From positions 186,001 through 250,000 of the forward strand of contig NC_057020.1 in NCBI RefSeq assembly GCF_000002595.2: 64,000 bases of DNA, read 5' to 3'. The position numbers were made by a program, and so were the translations under genes. The stretch is from Chlamydomonas reinhardtii (Eukaryota; Chlorophyta; Chlorophyceae; Chlamydomonadales; Chlamydomonadaceae). The first letter of the stretch is position 1. Each line of letters begins with the position of its first letter. Below, in pieces: positions 11,304 to 22,561 of the stretch. The notes beneath the pieces are model-generated. The model did not search any database and was not told the DNA's origin. It saw only the letters and a program-made list of their open reading frames with translations.

Positions 11304-13100
11304 TGTGCGTGGTCTGAAGGGCTTTTCAAGCGGGGCAGTGGCATGTCATGGACGGGGCGGGCTGGTATTCAGGGTGCATTTGCCTTGGGCGTTACTAGGG
11401 ACTGATTCCTTTCAAGGCGTGTGCTGCGAGTTTTGCACCTGCTTTATATTCACATGCATGTTGATGACAGATGTCTCTCGCTTTGTTCTCTACCAGTCTT
11501 GCGGCTTCCTCCATATGGGAACCCGGCATAGATCATGACGTGCTGCAGCCGTACGACAGATCTACGATCATGTGTGCTTCTGAAATTGGCACCACGCTTG
11601 GGAGCGCAGAACCTAGGTCGATCCTTGGGTGGCAGTGTCGTGTGTGGCCGTCGCATGCACCCGCTGTTACGTGTGCCAGCGACCCGTGCTGCTGTGCCTT
11701 GCCTCCGCTGTTCGGACTTGGCCTTTGCCACATGCTCTGTGTAGCGACGTGCTGCCTGCTGTGTAAACCGGTTCGGCTGTGTTGCAAGGTCCCGCCCACG
11801 TCATGCCTTTCGCTCTTCGGAACCGGCCCTGCTTCGCCTCTCCTACGCCTGCGTGTTCACTCCCGCCGCCTATGGACGCTGTACATCTTCTAAGCAGCCC
11901 TCCGTCACCTCTACTCAACAGCCCTGCCCTCATGTGCACCCTCCCTCCCTCAGCCGACATACACTCCGCTTCGCCTCCCACGCGTGCCTCCCACGTCTCT
12001 TGACTCCTTAGGGGCACGCCCCGTGGATCGCATGGCGGTCCGCTAGTGAGGTGGTGGGACTCGCTGGAGATGGCTATGATGAGGCCGGGATGCTCATGAC
12101 TCACCTTGAATGTTCATCATGGCCCTAAACCCGGTCCTAAACCAAGCCCTAAAACCAGCCATAGCCTCATAATGCCTGAGCTCATCATGCCTCAGCTACA
12201 GACCGAAGAGCGACGCCGCGTGCAAGCGCAGCAAATTCTAGCCAATTACAAAGAGGCCAGACCTCGGACATACGGTCGAACCTGGACGCCAGACCAGGAG
12301 CGGCTGTTCCTCCCCTGTCCACCCCTCCGCATAGGCTGTCTGGTAGCCCCGCTCCCAGGCGAAGGCTGGCGGCTTGCTGGTGAACATGGTGATGAGGTGG
12401 TTCTATCCTGACGTGCCCCGCCGCCCACAGCCCACACATGAACGAGATGCTGACCCCCAGCTTCTTGGCTGGCAGGTCGAAAGGCTCAGGCGTATCTGAG
12501 CTCCTTGGCGCCCTGGCTGTCCCCGTCTAAAGGCTGCACCAGCTGCTGCGGCGCACGTGCTACGACACCGCTTTTACCAAGCAAGATGCAGGACGGCCTC
12601 GACGAGCCCTCATCAGGCATCCGGCATCCGCCCTCGTCAGGAGGACCGCCGGCACTCACATCTGCCCCCATGCATGGTGTTGCGACCCGCGCGTTATGCC
12701 CCTACCTGCTGTGCACTTCATGCTATACTCCTCGACATACCGCCAGGCATCGGCAAGAGCGTGTTCCTGCTGGACCGGAGCTAAGGCACGAGTCGAGCCG
12801 GGACGCCCGTGCCCGTATATGCCTGGCGATTAGGTCGGCACTGGTGACACAATGACACCTGATTGCATGTTATGACACCAGGTGCTCTTATCTTAGAAAT
12901 ATGCGTAGATATTCCCCACAAATCCGGCGAAATCATAGACGTTTTTCAGGGTTTGGCTGACAGGGCTCCTGGCACCCCCATTTCTACGATTTTGGGGGGT
13001 TTGGGGGGCGTATTGGGGAGTTTTTTTAGGGTTCAGTGGGGCTCAGTGGGTGATGGCCGGGTGACGGCTGGGTGATGGCTCAGTCGTAGGCTCAGTGGGA
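11304..13100. other. Gene-poor intergenic DNA
   Basis: No gene is supported. The first part is probably 3' UTR of the preceding gene. Around 12121-12160 there are three degenerate CCCTAAAC/A units resembling the Chlamydomonas telomere repeat. Around 12730-12776 one frame reads PGIGKSVFLLD, like the P-loop of Crinkler-type NTPases, but without supporting context. Confidence 0.4.
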
Positions 13101-13128
13101 CTGACTCACTCACTCTACCCTCCCGACG

Positions 13129-13404
13129 GTGCAGGGACGTGACGTCAACTCCGCAACCAACATCCGGCACGCGCTGGTGGAGATGCTGCTGGGGCACAAG
13201 CGACCTCGCTGCAGACTGGCGGCGGCGGCGGCGACGGCGGCGGCAGCGGCAGCGGCAGCGGCAGCGGCAGCCGGGCAGCGGCAGCAGCGGCGGCGGCAGC
13301 AGCGGGGGCGCGTGCGCGCATCTTGGTAGCGGAGGGGGCGGGAAAGGCCACGTGGAGGAGGAGAGCGCAGCGCCGCCCAAGAAGCGGCGCAAGCGCGCAG
13401 GCTG
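13129..13404 (+). pseudogene. Fragment resembling the C-terminus of a TnpB/Fanzor-type nuclease
   Basis: After an acceptor-like GGTGCAG the frame reads GRDVNSATNIRHALVEMLLG followed by HKRP. The RDVN-A--NI pattern matches the third RuvC-like motif (catalytic Asp) near the C-terminus of TnpB/Fanzor proteins, which occur in green algal DNA transposons. The sequence then becomes an Ala/Arg/Gly-rich GGC-repeat stretch ending with a basic PPKKRRKR-like tail. No upstream RuvC-I or RuvC-II motif was found nearby, so this is at best a remnant or the last exon of something not recognised. Confidence 0.35.
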
Positions 13405-13756
13405 AGGAGCCGGCTGGTGTCTAGGTGGCGGTCCGCGGTGGGGCTGGCAGGGCATGCGTAGCGACATGACAAGTAGTGCGGCTGTTGACAACTGTGCTGC
13501 GTCTGGCTGCGGTTGGCTCTGCTGTGGCATCGCGACTGCTAGATAGGCACCTGGTTTGGCTATGTGCGAAACCGACCCCGGCTATGTCCGGGCGATGAGG
13601 TTGTTCGGCCTCAGACTGTGGAGGGGCTCAGCCCCTTTTCTCGTGACCGGGGAACACTTGTCAGGCCAATCTGGAGGTCCATCTACGCTGCCCGCCCCGG
13701 CCCCCCTTCTATGATACGAGCTCTGAATTACACGGAGACAGTGTAAACACTAAATT

Positions 13757-14803
13757 AGAGGATGGGTGCGTGGCGCCCATGGGCCCCGGGCTGAGGGCGA
13801 ACGAACGCAAGGTGAGAGGCGGGAGAGTGGAACGTGCGCACGCAGCTTGCAGCCGCGGAGCGTGTGCAGCGCACTGAGGCGTGCACAGACCCGTGGCTCT
13901 GGGGATAGCGTGCAACACGACCAAGCAGACACGGCAGCGATGTTACTGCATTTACGGCGTGCGCTGGAATGCTACGGCGTGCTGCTGAGGCGTAAAGATG
14001 AGCTGCGGGCGACAGCAGCCGCACAGGCAAACTGCAACGTTGTGACACAGTGTGCGCTGCCGGGGTAACTGACATGCGAAGTTGCCGACACGAACCATGT
14101 GCCGGTTGGCGGGTCGGGGGCGGAGCCCCTATATATTTTTGGGGTGAACGAAACGGTGGCAGCTGGTTTCGGCAATTGGATGAAGCCATGTTTCGGGTTT
14201 CGGCCACTGGCGCCGCACCTGCGTTCGTAAGATACGGTACGAGCACTGCGCTGGGGGCACTCTGGGTAGTCAGACTGCTGCTGAACTAGTCAGGTGTCCA
14301 AGACTGCAAGATGGCCACCCTCCCGCATACACGTGGAGTTGTAGATGCGGAATCGGGTATTGACAAGGCAAGCCTTGGAGCTGTCAGGCAGTGCTCGTAT
14401 CTTACGAAGGCAGGCGCGGCGTCAGTGCCGAAACCCGCTGCTGCCGTTTCGCTTACCCCAAAACAGTTTCACACACCCCTAGCTCATGTTTGCGGCTCAG
14501 CAGCAACATGCGCTCTCCTCTTTGCCGCTTACCCTCCTCTCTCTTTACTTGCTAGCAATGGCATCAACGTCTGGCTGGTTTAGCATTCGCATCCGCATCA
14601 GTAATTTTACACATGTCCGTAACACGCCGTAACATGCGGGACACGCACAGTATACACCGTGCTGTTGGGTCTGTGCACGCCTCAGTGCGCCACACGCTCC
14701 GCTGCTGCAAGCCGTGCGCCCACGTTCCACTCTCCCGCCTCCCCCCTTGCATTCGTCGCTTGGCCCCCAGCCCGGCGCCCCTGGGTGCCACCCACCCTTG
14801 AGC
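13757..14803. mobile_element. Fold-back (long inverted repeat) element, ~1.05 kb
   Basis: The left arm (about 13757-14240) and right arm (about 14385-14803) are imperfect reverse complements over most of their length. Matching blocks include the outer GGGTG.GTGGC ends, GAGGCGTGCACAGACCC at 13876-13892 against its complement near 14668, TTTTGGGGTGAACGAAAC at ~14139 against GTTTCGCTTACCCCAAAA at ~14446, and TTCGTAAGATACG at ~14226 against CGTATCTTACGAA at ~14397. A ~140-base centre separates the arms. There is no coding capacity. Superfamily and target duplication could not be fixed. Confidence 0.6.
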
Positions 14804-15729
14804 ATACCTTGAAGCACGCCGTTGTATCGGTATACTGTCCATACTATACAGCCATGGCCTGGACCGGGAGGCCCTTATGAATGCGGATGTTACAGAGGGG
14901 ACAGTCCCAGCACCCGAAGACGCCGAGACGTCACATGCTATCAGGGCCCAACTTGACTCCTTATGGCGCCAGAAAGAGACCGCATTCAGTAAACTGTAGC
15001 CCTGCCACGCGACACCGGCTAGGCGACCTGACATCTAACAATCGAAATCGCTCCTTGTGCAGCGAGCACCCAGGGATACGCGGCGAGTGCGATAGTGCCT
15101 TGGATGCCCCTCGCCTCGGATGCCCCCGGTCGGCTGCACAGTGACATTCCGCTGGCGAGGGTGGGCTGAAGGCTCTGCAGGTGTTTGTGTCGGGCGTGTG
15201 CCGTGTGAGCTTTGAATGTGGAACCTGGGCTTGGGACAGCCCGGCGGTTCGCGGGCTGTGGGACATCTGCACCGTGTACCATATACCGTAGATGGATAGC
15301 GAATGCACGTCTGCAAGGTGTTGGCAGAGGTCTGCTTTGCTAACCGCGGCCGTTGAGGCCGCACGCGGATGGGCCCGGCGTGTCGTTCTTACGTGCCGGG
15401 TAACTGCTGAGGTGTGTAAAGCTGTACGCCCACTTTGCACCAACTGCAATTACTAGCTGCTTTATGACTTGATGCCTTTGGCTCGAGGGTCCTGACGCGC
15501 GAGGCTGCAATTACATGTGCTGAAAGTTTGAAAATGCCCTTAAAAGGCAAAATGTCCAACTAAGAGCCTTAAGGAAAAGGAATTGGCAGGGAAGCCAATA
15601 GGAAGTATGGTCGAAAGCGACAGCTAACCCCGATGCGACTGCGGTGTCGGGGCCAGCTTCCACCACCGTGCTATAGCCCCGCTCGCGGGCCGGCTGGCGT
15701 CGCCAGCCCAGCCCGGAGGCTACTCAGGA
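14804..15729. other. Intergenic DNA upstream of the ankyrin-like gene
   Basis: No gene or repeat is recognised. The last 200-300 bases must hold the promoter and 5' UTR of the gene starting at 15730. Confidence 0.4.
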
Positions 15730-18700
15730 ATGACGGTAAACCCTGAAATTACTCCATATGATGAGCAGAGCGAGCCCGCCACAGGCAGACCAGCGCTGAA
15801 GTCGACCGGGCGTACTTTCAGCACCGACACCGGCGAGCTGGCGCCGCCCTGTGCCCACTCCGACCCCTCCCCCCACCAGCCCCACCCTGCGGCTCCCCTC
15901 AACTCCTCACTTGATGCCGACGCCAGCTGCCCCGGCGCGGCCGTGTGGCTTCCCGGCGTGGCTGACCGCATCATCTCCTTCCTGGCGCCCACCGACATCT
16001 GCCTGGTCATCCGCCCGCTGTGCCGCGCCCTGGCCGCGCAGTACGCCGCCCACACCACCGCGCACCTCTCACACCCCGTGCACCCCGCCATCTTCGCCGC
16101 GCACTGGGACAACGAACGGGCGCTGCGGCGCCTCGGCCTGGCCCGTCGCCAGGACCTGATCCGCCTCGCCGCGCGCTCCGGCGTGCTCCCAAACCTGCAG
16201 CTGGCGCTGCGCGTGTGCGGCCTGGCGGCGCCGCCGCCTCTGGCGCTGGCTGCGGCGGCGGCCGGCGGCCACGTGGCGGCGTGTGAGCTGCTGCACGACC
16301 TGGGCGCGCCCTTTGCGAATGCGCTCTCCGCGGCGGCGGGCGGGGGGCACCGGGTCTGCTGCGAGTGCCTGCTGGGGCGGGGGTGCGCCTGGGACGAGGC
16401 GGCGGTGCGGGCGGCGGCCAAAGGCGGGCACGTGGAGCTGATGGTGTGGCTGCTGGAGCGCACGCCACAGCCGGGGCAAGGGCAGATGCTGGGGCAGGGG
16501 CGTGGGCGGGGGCAGCAGGAGAATGGTCAGGCAGGAGAGGGGCAGAAGGGCCAGTCAGCGCACCCGTTTCGCCGGTCGGCTGCTCCTGCCAAGCGCGTGC
16601 CTGGCAGCGCCGCCACCGCCACCGCCACTGCCACTGCCACTGGCAGTAGCAGCACGGGCGGCGTGGACCCGGTGCTACTGCTGGAGGCAGTGGCGGCGGG
16701 CTGTAGCCTGCCGGAGCTGCAGCACTGGTACAGCGCCTGGTTCGGGCCGGCGGCTGCGGCGTCCACACAAACCCAAACACCATCCTCAGCATCATCAGCA
16801 GCAGCAGTACCAGGAGACGATGGACCTTCTGGATTGGGGCTGCTACTCCGTCGCGACCGCTACCCGCCGCCGCCGCCCGAGCTCCTACAACAACAGCCGC
16901 AGCCGGGCCGCGCAATGCGGGGCTGGAACCGGCCGGGCTCCGCCGCCGCCCGCCGCCGCGCCGCCAGCCCCGCCGCCCGCCAGCTGTCCCGCGCGCAGGA
17001 CCACCATGAGGCCGTGTGCGGGCTGCTGGCCGCCGCCGCCGCCAGCCCCACCCCCGACTGGCAGGCCAAGGTGGCGTGGCTGCTTCGCGAGCTGTGGGCG
17101 GACGCGGCGGCAGTGCTGGCGCTGGCGTCCGGGCGGGAGCCGCCGGCGCCTGCGGAGCCGCCTGCCCCGGGGGGCGCATGGCCCGCGGCCGAGCAGCAGG
17201 TGCAGCTGCAGCGGCAGCAGCGGGAGCTGCGGGAGCGGCGGGGCAGCGCCGCTATGGGGCTGGTGGCGGAGGCCGCGGCAGGGTGTGGTGCTGCAGCCAG
17301 TGCTGCAGCCAGTGCTGCAGCCAGAGCTGCTGGTGCCGCTGGCTCGGCGTCTGCCACTTCAGGGGCGGTGGGGCGGCTGCGCTGGCTAGCGGCGCATCTG
17401 GGCCCGGAGTTTGCTCCGGACTCGCGGGCGGCCGAGGCGGCGGCGCGGGCGGGCGACGCGGCGGCGCTGTCCTACCTGCGGGGCGTGGGCGTGAGGCTGG
17501 CGGACGGGCAGGTGCGTGCGTGCGTGCGTGCTGCGGAAGCACATGGGGAGCGCTATGCATACCTTGTATGGTGAATGCGGGCTGCGGGCGGAGCGATGTG
17601 GCACGACGACACCGCGCTGTCGTCCCAACACCCCCGTGCCTCAACACACACTGCAGCTCAGCACCGCTTGCCCCCCCCCCCGGCGCCCTTGCCCTTGTTG
17701 CTGTACACCTCGGCCGCCGCTAGCCTTCCGCAACCCTAAAGCCTGGCCTTCTCACTGGCCGATCCCTGCGCCCGCCCCCGCTGCAGGTGGAGCTGCTTGC
17801 TGCGGACTCGGGCTCGGTTGCGTGTCTGCAAGTGCTTGAGGCCTGGTGGGCCAGCCAGGAGCCAGAGCGGGGCCCGGAGCTGGATGAGGTGGCGGCAGCG
17901 GTGGCGGGCCCAGGCCTAGGCCTGGGCGCGGCGGCTGCTGCTGCTGCTGCTGCTGCCGGCCCCGACGGCGGGCGCAGGGAGTCCCGGCTGCACGCCAGCA
18001 CGCCGTTCCGCCTGGCGCGTCACGGCCACACGGCGGCCCTGGACTGGTACTTCGCCACCCGCGACACAGACAGCTTCAGGTGGGGAGCGGGGGCGGGGGT
18101 TGGAGGAGCTGGGTGGAGCTGGGCGGGTGTGTAGCTGTGCGGGTGTGGGGCACTGCACTGCACTGCAGGTGAGCCGGGCATGGGGAAGTGGCGGCCGAGT
18201 TCAGCCAGGGCAATGCAGGGAAGCATACGGTCTTGCGTGTCTGTCGACAGAATGCTCCTCGGAGGCTCAGCGGCTCTCGCTCTCTCCTCCTCCCCGCCCG
18301 CCGCCCCATGCTGACGCCCCAACCTCCCCCACCCGCTCGCATCCACAGCCGCTCCGGGCTGCTGCGCTGGGCGGTGCACAGCGGCCGCCTGGATACGGTG
18401 GTGTGGATCCTGAGGCGGGCGGCGCGCGGAAATGCGCCACTGCTGCCGGAGCTAGCCCAGGAGCTGGACGTCGGGGCCGCCGAGGCAGTTGGGGCTGCAA
18501 GAGCCGGTGGCAGTAGCGGGGCGGGCGGCGGCGGCGGCAGCGGCCGTACTGCCGTGCTGTTTGACGTGGGCGGCGAGATCGGCGACTGCGGCTGGCAGTT
18601 TGATGTGAAGCTGTTCGCCCAGGCGGCGGCGGCAGGCAATGTGGAGGTGCTGGGGCTGATACGGCGGCTGGCTCCGGAGCTGGGGGTGAGAGTGCAATAG

Positions 18701-19253
18701 TGCATGCTCGTGCCCATGAGCCCCTGACTGCGCAGTCGCATGGGCGCCTGCCTGCGACCCTGAGTGCACTCTTGCCGGGGCGCCCTTGACCCCCACCTAG
18801 CCTTCAACGTCCCCTCGCCCCCTGCAACCTTCCCCGGGTCATCCCCGCAACTTCTCCTCACTGCAGCCTGAGGCCGCACACGCCTGGTTGGAGCCTGCGC
18901 GCTCCGGCGACCTGCTCACGCTGCGAGCCCTGGGCCAGCTGGGCTGCCCCGCCGACGGCCGCGGCGACATCTTCACGCGGGCCGTGTTCGCGCACGGCAT
19001 GGCGGCGCCGCTGCCGGCCCTGCGGCTGATGCTGGAGGAGGCGCGCGTGAGCGTGTGCTGGAATGACGCGGTGGCGGCGGCGGCGAGGCGGCGGGCGGAT
19101 GCGTCGGAGGTCGTGGCGTGGCTGGCGGCGCAGCAGGGGCGGCCGGAGCGGGCGGGGCAGGGGGTGATTAAGGAGGAGGTGTTTTGGAAGCCGTCAGCTG
19201 GGGCGGCGCCGGCCGGGGTGCAGGCTCGCAAGCCGAGGTGTGTCGTGCAGTAG
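15730..19253 (+). CDS. Ankyrin-like repeat protein with F-box-like N-terminus
   Basis: Four exons: 15730-17511, 17787-18079, 18349-18685 and 18867-19253, coding for about 932 residues. After a disordered N-terminus, residues ~75-110 (WLPGVADRIISFLAPTDIC) resemble an F-box-like helix pair. Degenerate ankyrin-type units follow: ALAAAAAGGHVAACELLHDL, ALSAAAGGGHRVCCECLLGR and AVRAAAKGGHVELMVWLLER, with later units TPFRLARHGHTAALDWYFAT and LLRWAVHSGRLDTVVWILRR. Long Ala/Gly/Gln and Pro-rich linkers separate the blocks. Such proteins are numerous in volvocine algae and are usually assumed to mediate protein-protein contacts; an adaptor role in ubiquitylation would follow if the F-box is real, but that is inference. 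Two TGTAA candidates lie at ~19559 and ~19574. Confidence 0.78.
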
Positions 19254-19380
19254 TGGTGATGGTGGTGACGTGGTGGTGACAGTGCGACGGACGTGCTTTT
19301 GCGGCGCGGCACTGGACCTAGCGATGAACTGTAGAGTGTGGGTGGGGGGTGGGGGGCGGGGTGTGTGGGGGGTGGGGTGT

Positions 19381-19411
<31 letters not shown>

Positions 19412-19612
19412 GGGCTTCGGGTACCTGCGAGTCATGCACTTGACCGAGAGTCGACCAGGTACCTTCATGCAAGTCAATCTTTCATAGTCAACCGTATGTG
19501 TAGAAATACAAAGGACGTGTGCAAATAGGCACGAAACTATCTCGAACAGGCTCTCCCCTGTAAACCCGCACGCTGTAAGTTAAGTTTTGCAAGTCAAACA
19601 TTAAGCAGTAGT
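19254..19612. promoter_or_regulatory. Short intergenic spacer with poly-G tract
   Basis: This holds the 3' UTR of the ankyrin-like gene, with two TGTAA poly(A) candidates near 19559 and 19574, and the start region of MTR3. 19337-19414 is a GT/G-rich low-complexity run including an uninterrupted poly-G stretch. The two genes are packed head to tail very tightly. Confidence 0.5.
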
Positions 19613-20367
19613 ATGGCAGAGCCGATGGAAGCGAGCACATCTGGAGGGCGCGCCGACGGGCGAGGCGCCGAAGAGTTCCGCAATGTTTGTAAGCCTTTGC
19701 ATTACAATGAAGAATTTAAATTATCGTACTCATGTTATGACCGGTCGCGAGGTTTGTACACGACGAGCGAGCCGGCATTATGCAAACTTCCTGCTCCCGC
19801 AGTCTTCAAGACGCGAGTGCTCTCACAAGCGAAAGGCTCGGCATATGTAGAATTTGGTACATGTAAAGCCATGGTCGGCGTGTAAGTTAGGGACCCGTCC
19901 GCCGGGTGGGGTGGGAAGCGGGTTTGCACCGCGGTAGCTCACACGCGGCGCCTCCCCCCGCCCTCTCAGCCAACACGCCACCGGCTCAAGCTCTGCTTCA
20001 TGTAGAGTTATTCACATACGCAGCCGGCAGACCCACCCACCCCGCGCTGCTGCTTCTGCCCCCTGTCGTTCCTTCACCGGCCCTTCAGGTTTGGTCCGCG
20101 GCAGAGCGAGGTGAAGCTGGGGTTCACGGACACGGGCCGGCTCAACTGCGAGGTGCGGTTCACGTCCTTCGCCGCGGCACGACTCAACAAAACAGAACTG
20201 GTAGGTTGGAGGGCTGAGGGCGGGTGGGTGGGTGGGCAATGACGGTGCATTCGATGGACTGCTGACTGAGGGCGGCGGTGCGGCGGGGAGCCTGCGGACC
20301 CCGAAGCAGCAGAAGCAAATGGCGGAGACTGCCGGCGTGCGCGCGCGCGCGCGCGTGCGTGCGTGTG

Positions 20368-20429
<62 letters not shown>

Positions 20430-22561
20430 TGCGTAAGTGTGTCTCAGGGAGACGTAGCGCACATGGCTCACGTCACACAACACGTGTCACACACACGACA
20501 GGGCGCCCTGGAGTCGTCTGCGGCGGCGGCGCTGCAGCAGGCGCTGGAGGCGGCGGTGCAGCTGGACAAGTTCCCCAAGGTGGGGCTGGGTGGAGGGAGG
20601 GGGCCTCCAGGGCGGGTGGGAGGGGCAGAAGTCGATTGGGGAGTCGTTTGGGGGATAGGGGTGGGGTTATGCAATAATGCAAGCCAGGACCAAAGTGCAC
20701 TGGACTGCACTGCAAAGCTACTGACACATGCGGTGGAGGGTCAGGGCATATGGGGCGGGACAGAGCTTTGGGTAGCTTGTGGGCTGCTACCCGCCCTGGG
20801 CTGCTGTGTGTGCGGGAAGGCACTCGGCGGGAGCCGCGGGTCCTGGCGGGCCTGACACGAGCCAGCATCACCCGGTCCACAGACACGAGCACCTCCCGGT
20901 CACATGCCGTGCTGGGGCCGCGGCTATTCGCGCAGCCTTCACACACCCCCCCCCCCACACACACACACATGCCCCTGCACCCCGTCAATCACACGCCCAT
21001 CTCCCCTCTGTGCTCCCCTCGCCCCCGCCCCCTACACCCCCTGCCTCCCTCCCCCCGGACCCCTTAGGTCTACTTCTTGCACGGCACTCTATTGCACGTA
21101 GCTAGCAGCGCGGGGATGGGTATTGTTCGCGTCATACTTGCGCCGCGCCTGACCGCCCCCTGCCTCTGCCCCACTCTGTGCATGCGCGGCGCGGTATCCG
21201 GTGCGGCGCCTGCGCTCGCGGCGCGCAGGTGAGTACAAAGCAAGTCGGGTATAGGAAAGTCCAGCGGCGGTCGCGTTGCACTCGCATCCGCATATGCATC
21301 CGAGCGCTACTGAGCTATACGTGATCGTCTTACTGACGTTACTACAATACGATCAACCTACTTAGAATAGTCGTTAGACAAAATGGGAGAGCAGCAGCAG
21401 CAGCCTTCGGCGGGTCTACGCGCTGGAGCTGGCCGCTGGACTTCACGGACATCGGTAACAACGCGTCTACGCTGCAACTGTACCTGCCTACGACTTCACT
21501 TCTTAATTAATCATGAATGTAACCCCCGGACCCCCCTCCCTGCAGTCTGTGTTCGACGTGTCTGCGGTGGTGCTGGAGGGCGGCGGCGGCGACACGGGCG
21601 CGCTGGTGTGCGGGGCCAGCCTGGCGCTGGCGGACGCGGGCGTGGAGGGGCTGGACCTGGTGCCGGGCTGCGGGGTGGTGAGTGGAGGGTGGAGTGGTGG
21701 CAGGGTGGTTGTGTGGGTGCGTGGGTGCGTGGGTGGGGGTGGAGGTGGAAAGGTGGGGGCGTACGGAGGTGGGGGTGGAGAGGTGTAGGTATGGGAAATG
21801 CAGGAGCGCGTTTGGGGTGTGTGGATGGTGGGTGTGTTGGCATGCGTGCCGGGCTCTGTCACGATGTTGATGTCGGGATCCCGCCGCCGCGCCCATTACC
21901 TGCCCTCCCCCTTCATGTCGCCACCTCACCACCTCGCCACCACACCACCGTTCGCCTGCACCTCAAACGCGATACATCCAACACCCCCCCATCGCCCCCC
22001 TGCCACACCTCTCCCCCGCCTCAGAGCAAGACGGCCGCCGGCGAGCTGCTGCTGGACCCCAGTCCCGAGGAGGCGGCGGCGGAGGAGGCGGGCCTGGTGC
22101 TGGCGGTCATGCCGCAGCTGAACGAGGTGCGCGGCGGGCGGTCGGGCGCTGAACTGCCGTCCCCACGCCCCTGCTGACCCCTGCTGGCCTCTGCTGACCT
22201 GTGCTGACGTGTGCTGGCCCTGCTGGCCTCTGCGGCGGCCGCCTGCCCCCGGTTCACCCTGTCTTGTCATGCGTCCTCGTGTCTTTGATTGGGAATGGTG
22301 GAAACAACCTCCTCTCCCCCCCTTCGCCTGCTGTCTACTTCGCTACACTTCTCTGTACCAATCCCTGCACCCCCCCCCCCTTCCCTCGCCCCCCCCCCCC
22401 CCCCGCGGCTGCAGGTGACGCTGCTGTCGGTGCGCGGGCGCTGGGCGGACAGCGAGCTGCAGGCGGGGCTGGAGCTGGCGCTGGGCGGCTGCGGCCAGCT
22501 GCGGGCCAGCATGCGGGAGTGCTTGCTGGCGGCGCTGGCGGAGCCGAGAATGCCGGCATGA
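19613..22561 (+). CDS. MTR3: Exosome complex RNase PH-like subunit MTR3
   Basis: MTR3 (EXOSC6 in animals) is one of six RNase PH-like subunits forming the catalytically inert ring of the eukaryotic RNA exosome. Six exons in consistent phase (19613-19881, 20089-20200, 20502-20579, 21546-21677, 22025-22126, 22415-22561) give 279 residues, near the usual size. The order of motifs matches plant MTR3: VLSQAKGSAYVEFG (Arabidopsis VSSASGSAYAEFGNTKV), VFGPRQSEVK, DTGRLNCEVRFTSFA, ALEAAVQLDKFPK, SVFDVSAVVLEGGG, ALVCGASLALADAGVEGLDL (Arabidopsis ISCASLALADAGI) and a C-terminus ending with MRECLLAAL. The exon 1-2 junction restores V-F-G-P-R. Intron 3 is ~970 bases long and, like the next introns, carries sequence motifs shared with the oligopeptidase B gene. 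Confidence 0.9.
20342..20426. repeat. (GT)n/(GC)n microsatellite in MTR3 intron 2
   Basis: Alternating GC then GT dinucleotides fill this part of the intron. Antisense frames through it are pure artefact. Confidence 0.9.

Noticed and set aside
12730-12776. P-loop-like PGIGKSVFLLD reading, as in Crinkler-type NTPases
   Set aside because: No Walker B or flanking domain, and the frame closes immediately; too short to call a gene remnant with confidence.
15720-17647. Long minus-strand frames opposite the ankyrin-like gene
   Set aside because: Pro/Arg/Ala-rich shadows of a GC-rich coding exon; no motifs, and the plus-strand frame has conserved repeats and phased introns.
20342-20483. Poly-Val/Cys and poly-Thr/His frames in GT/CA runs (also at 25.2, 29.2, 34.2, 37.2 and 50.4 kb)
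   Set aside because: Pure translations of dinucleotide repeats.
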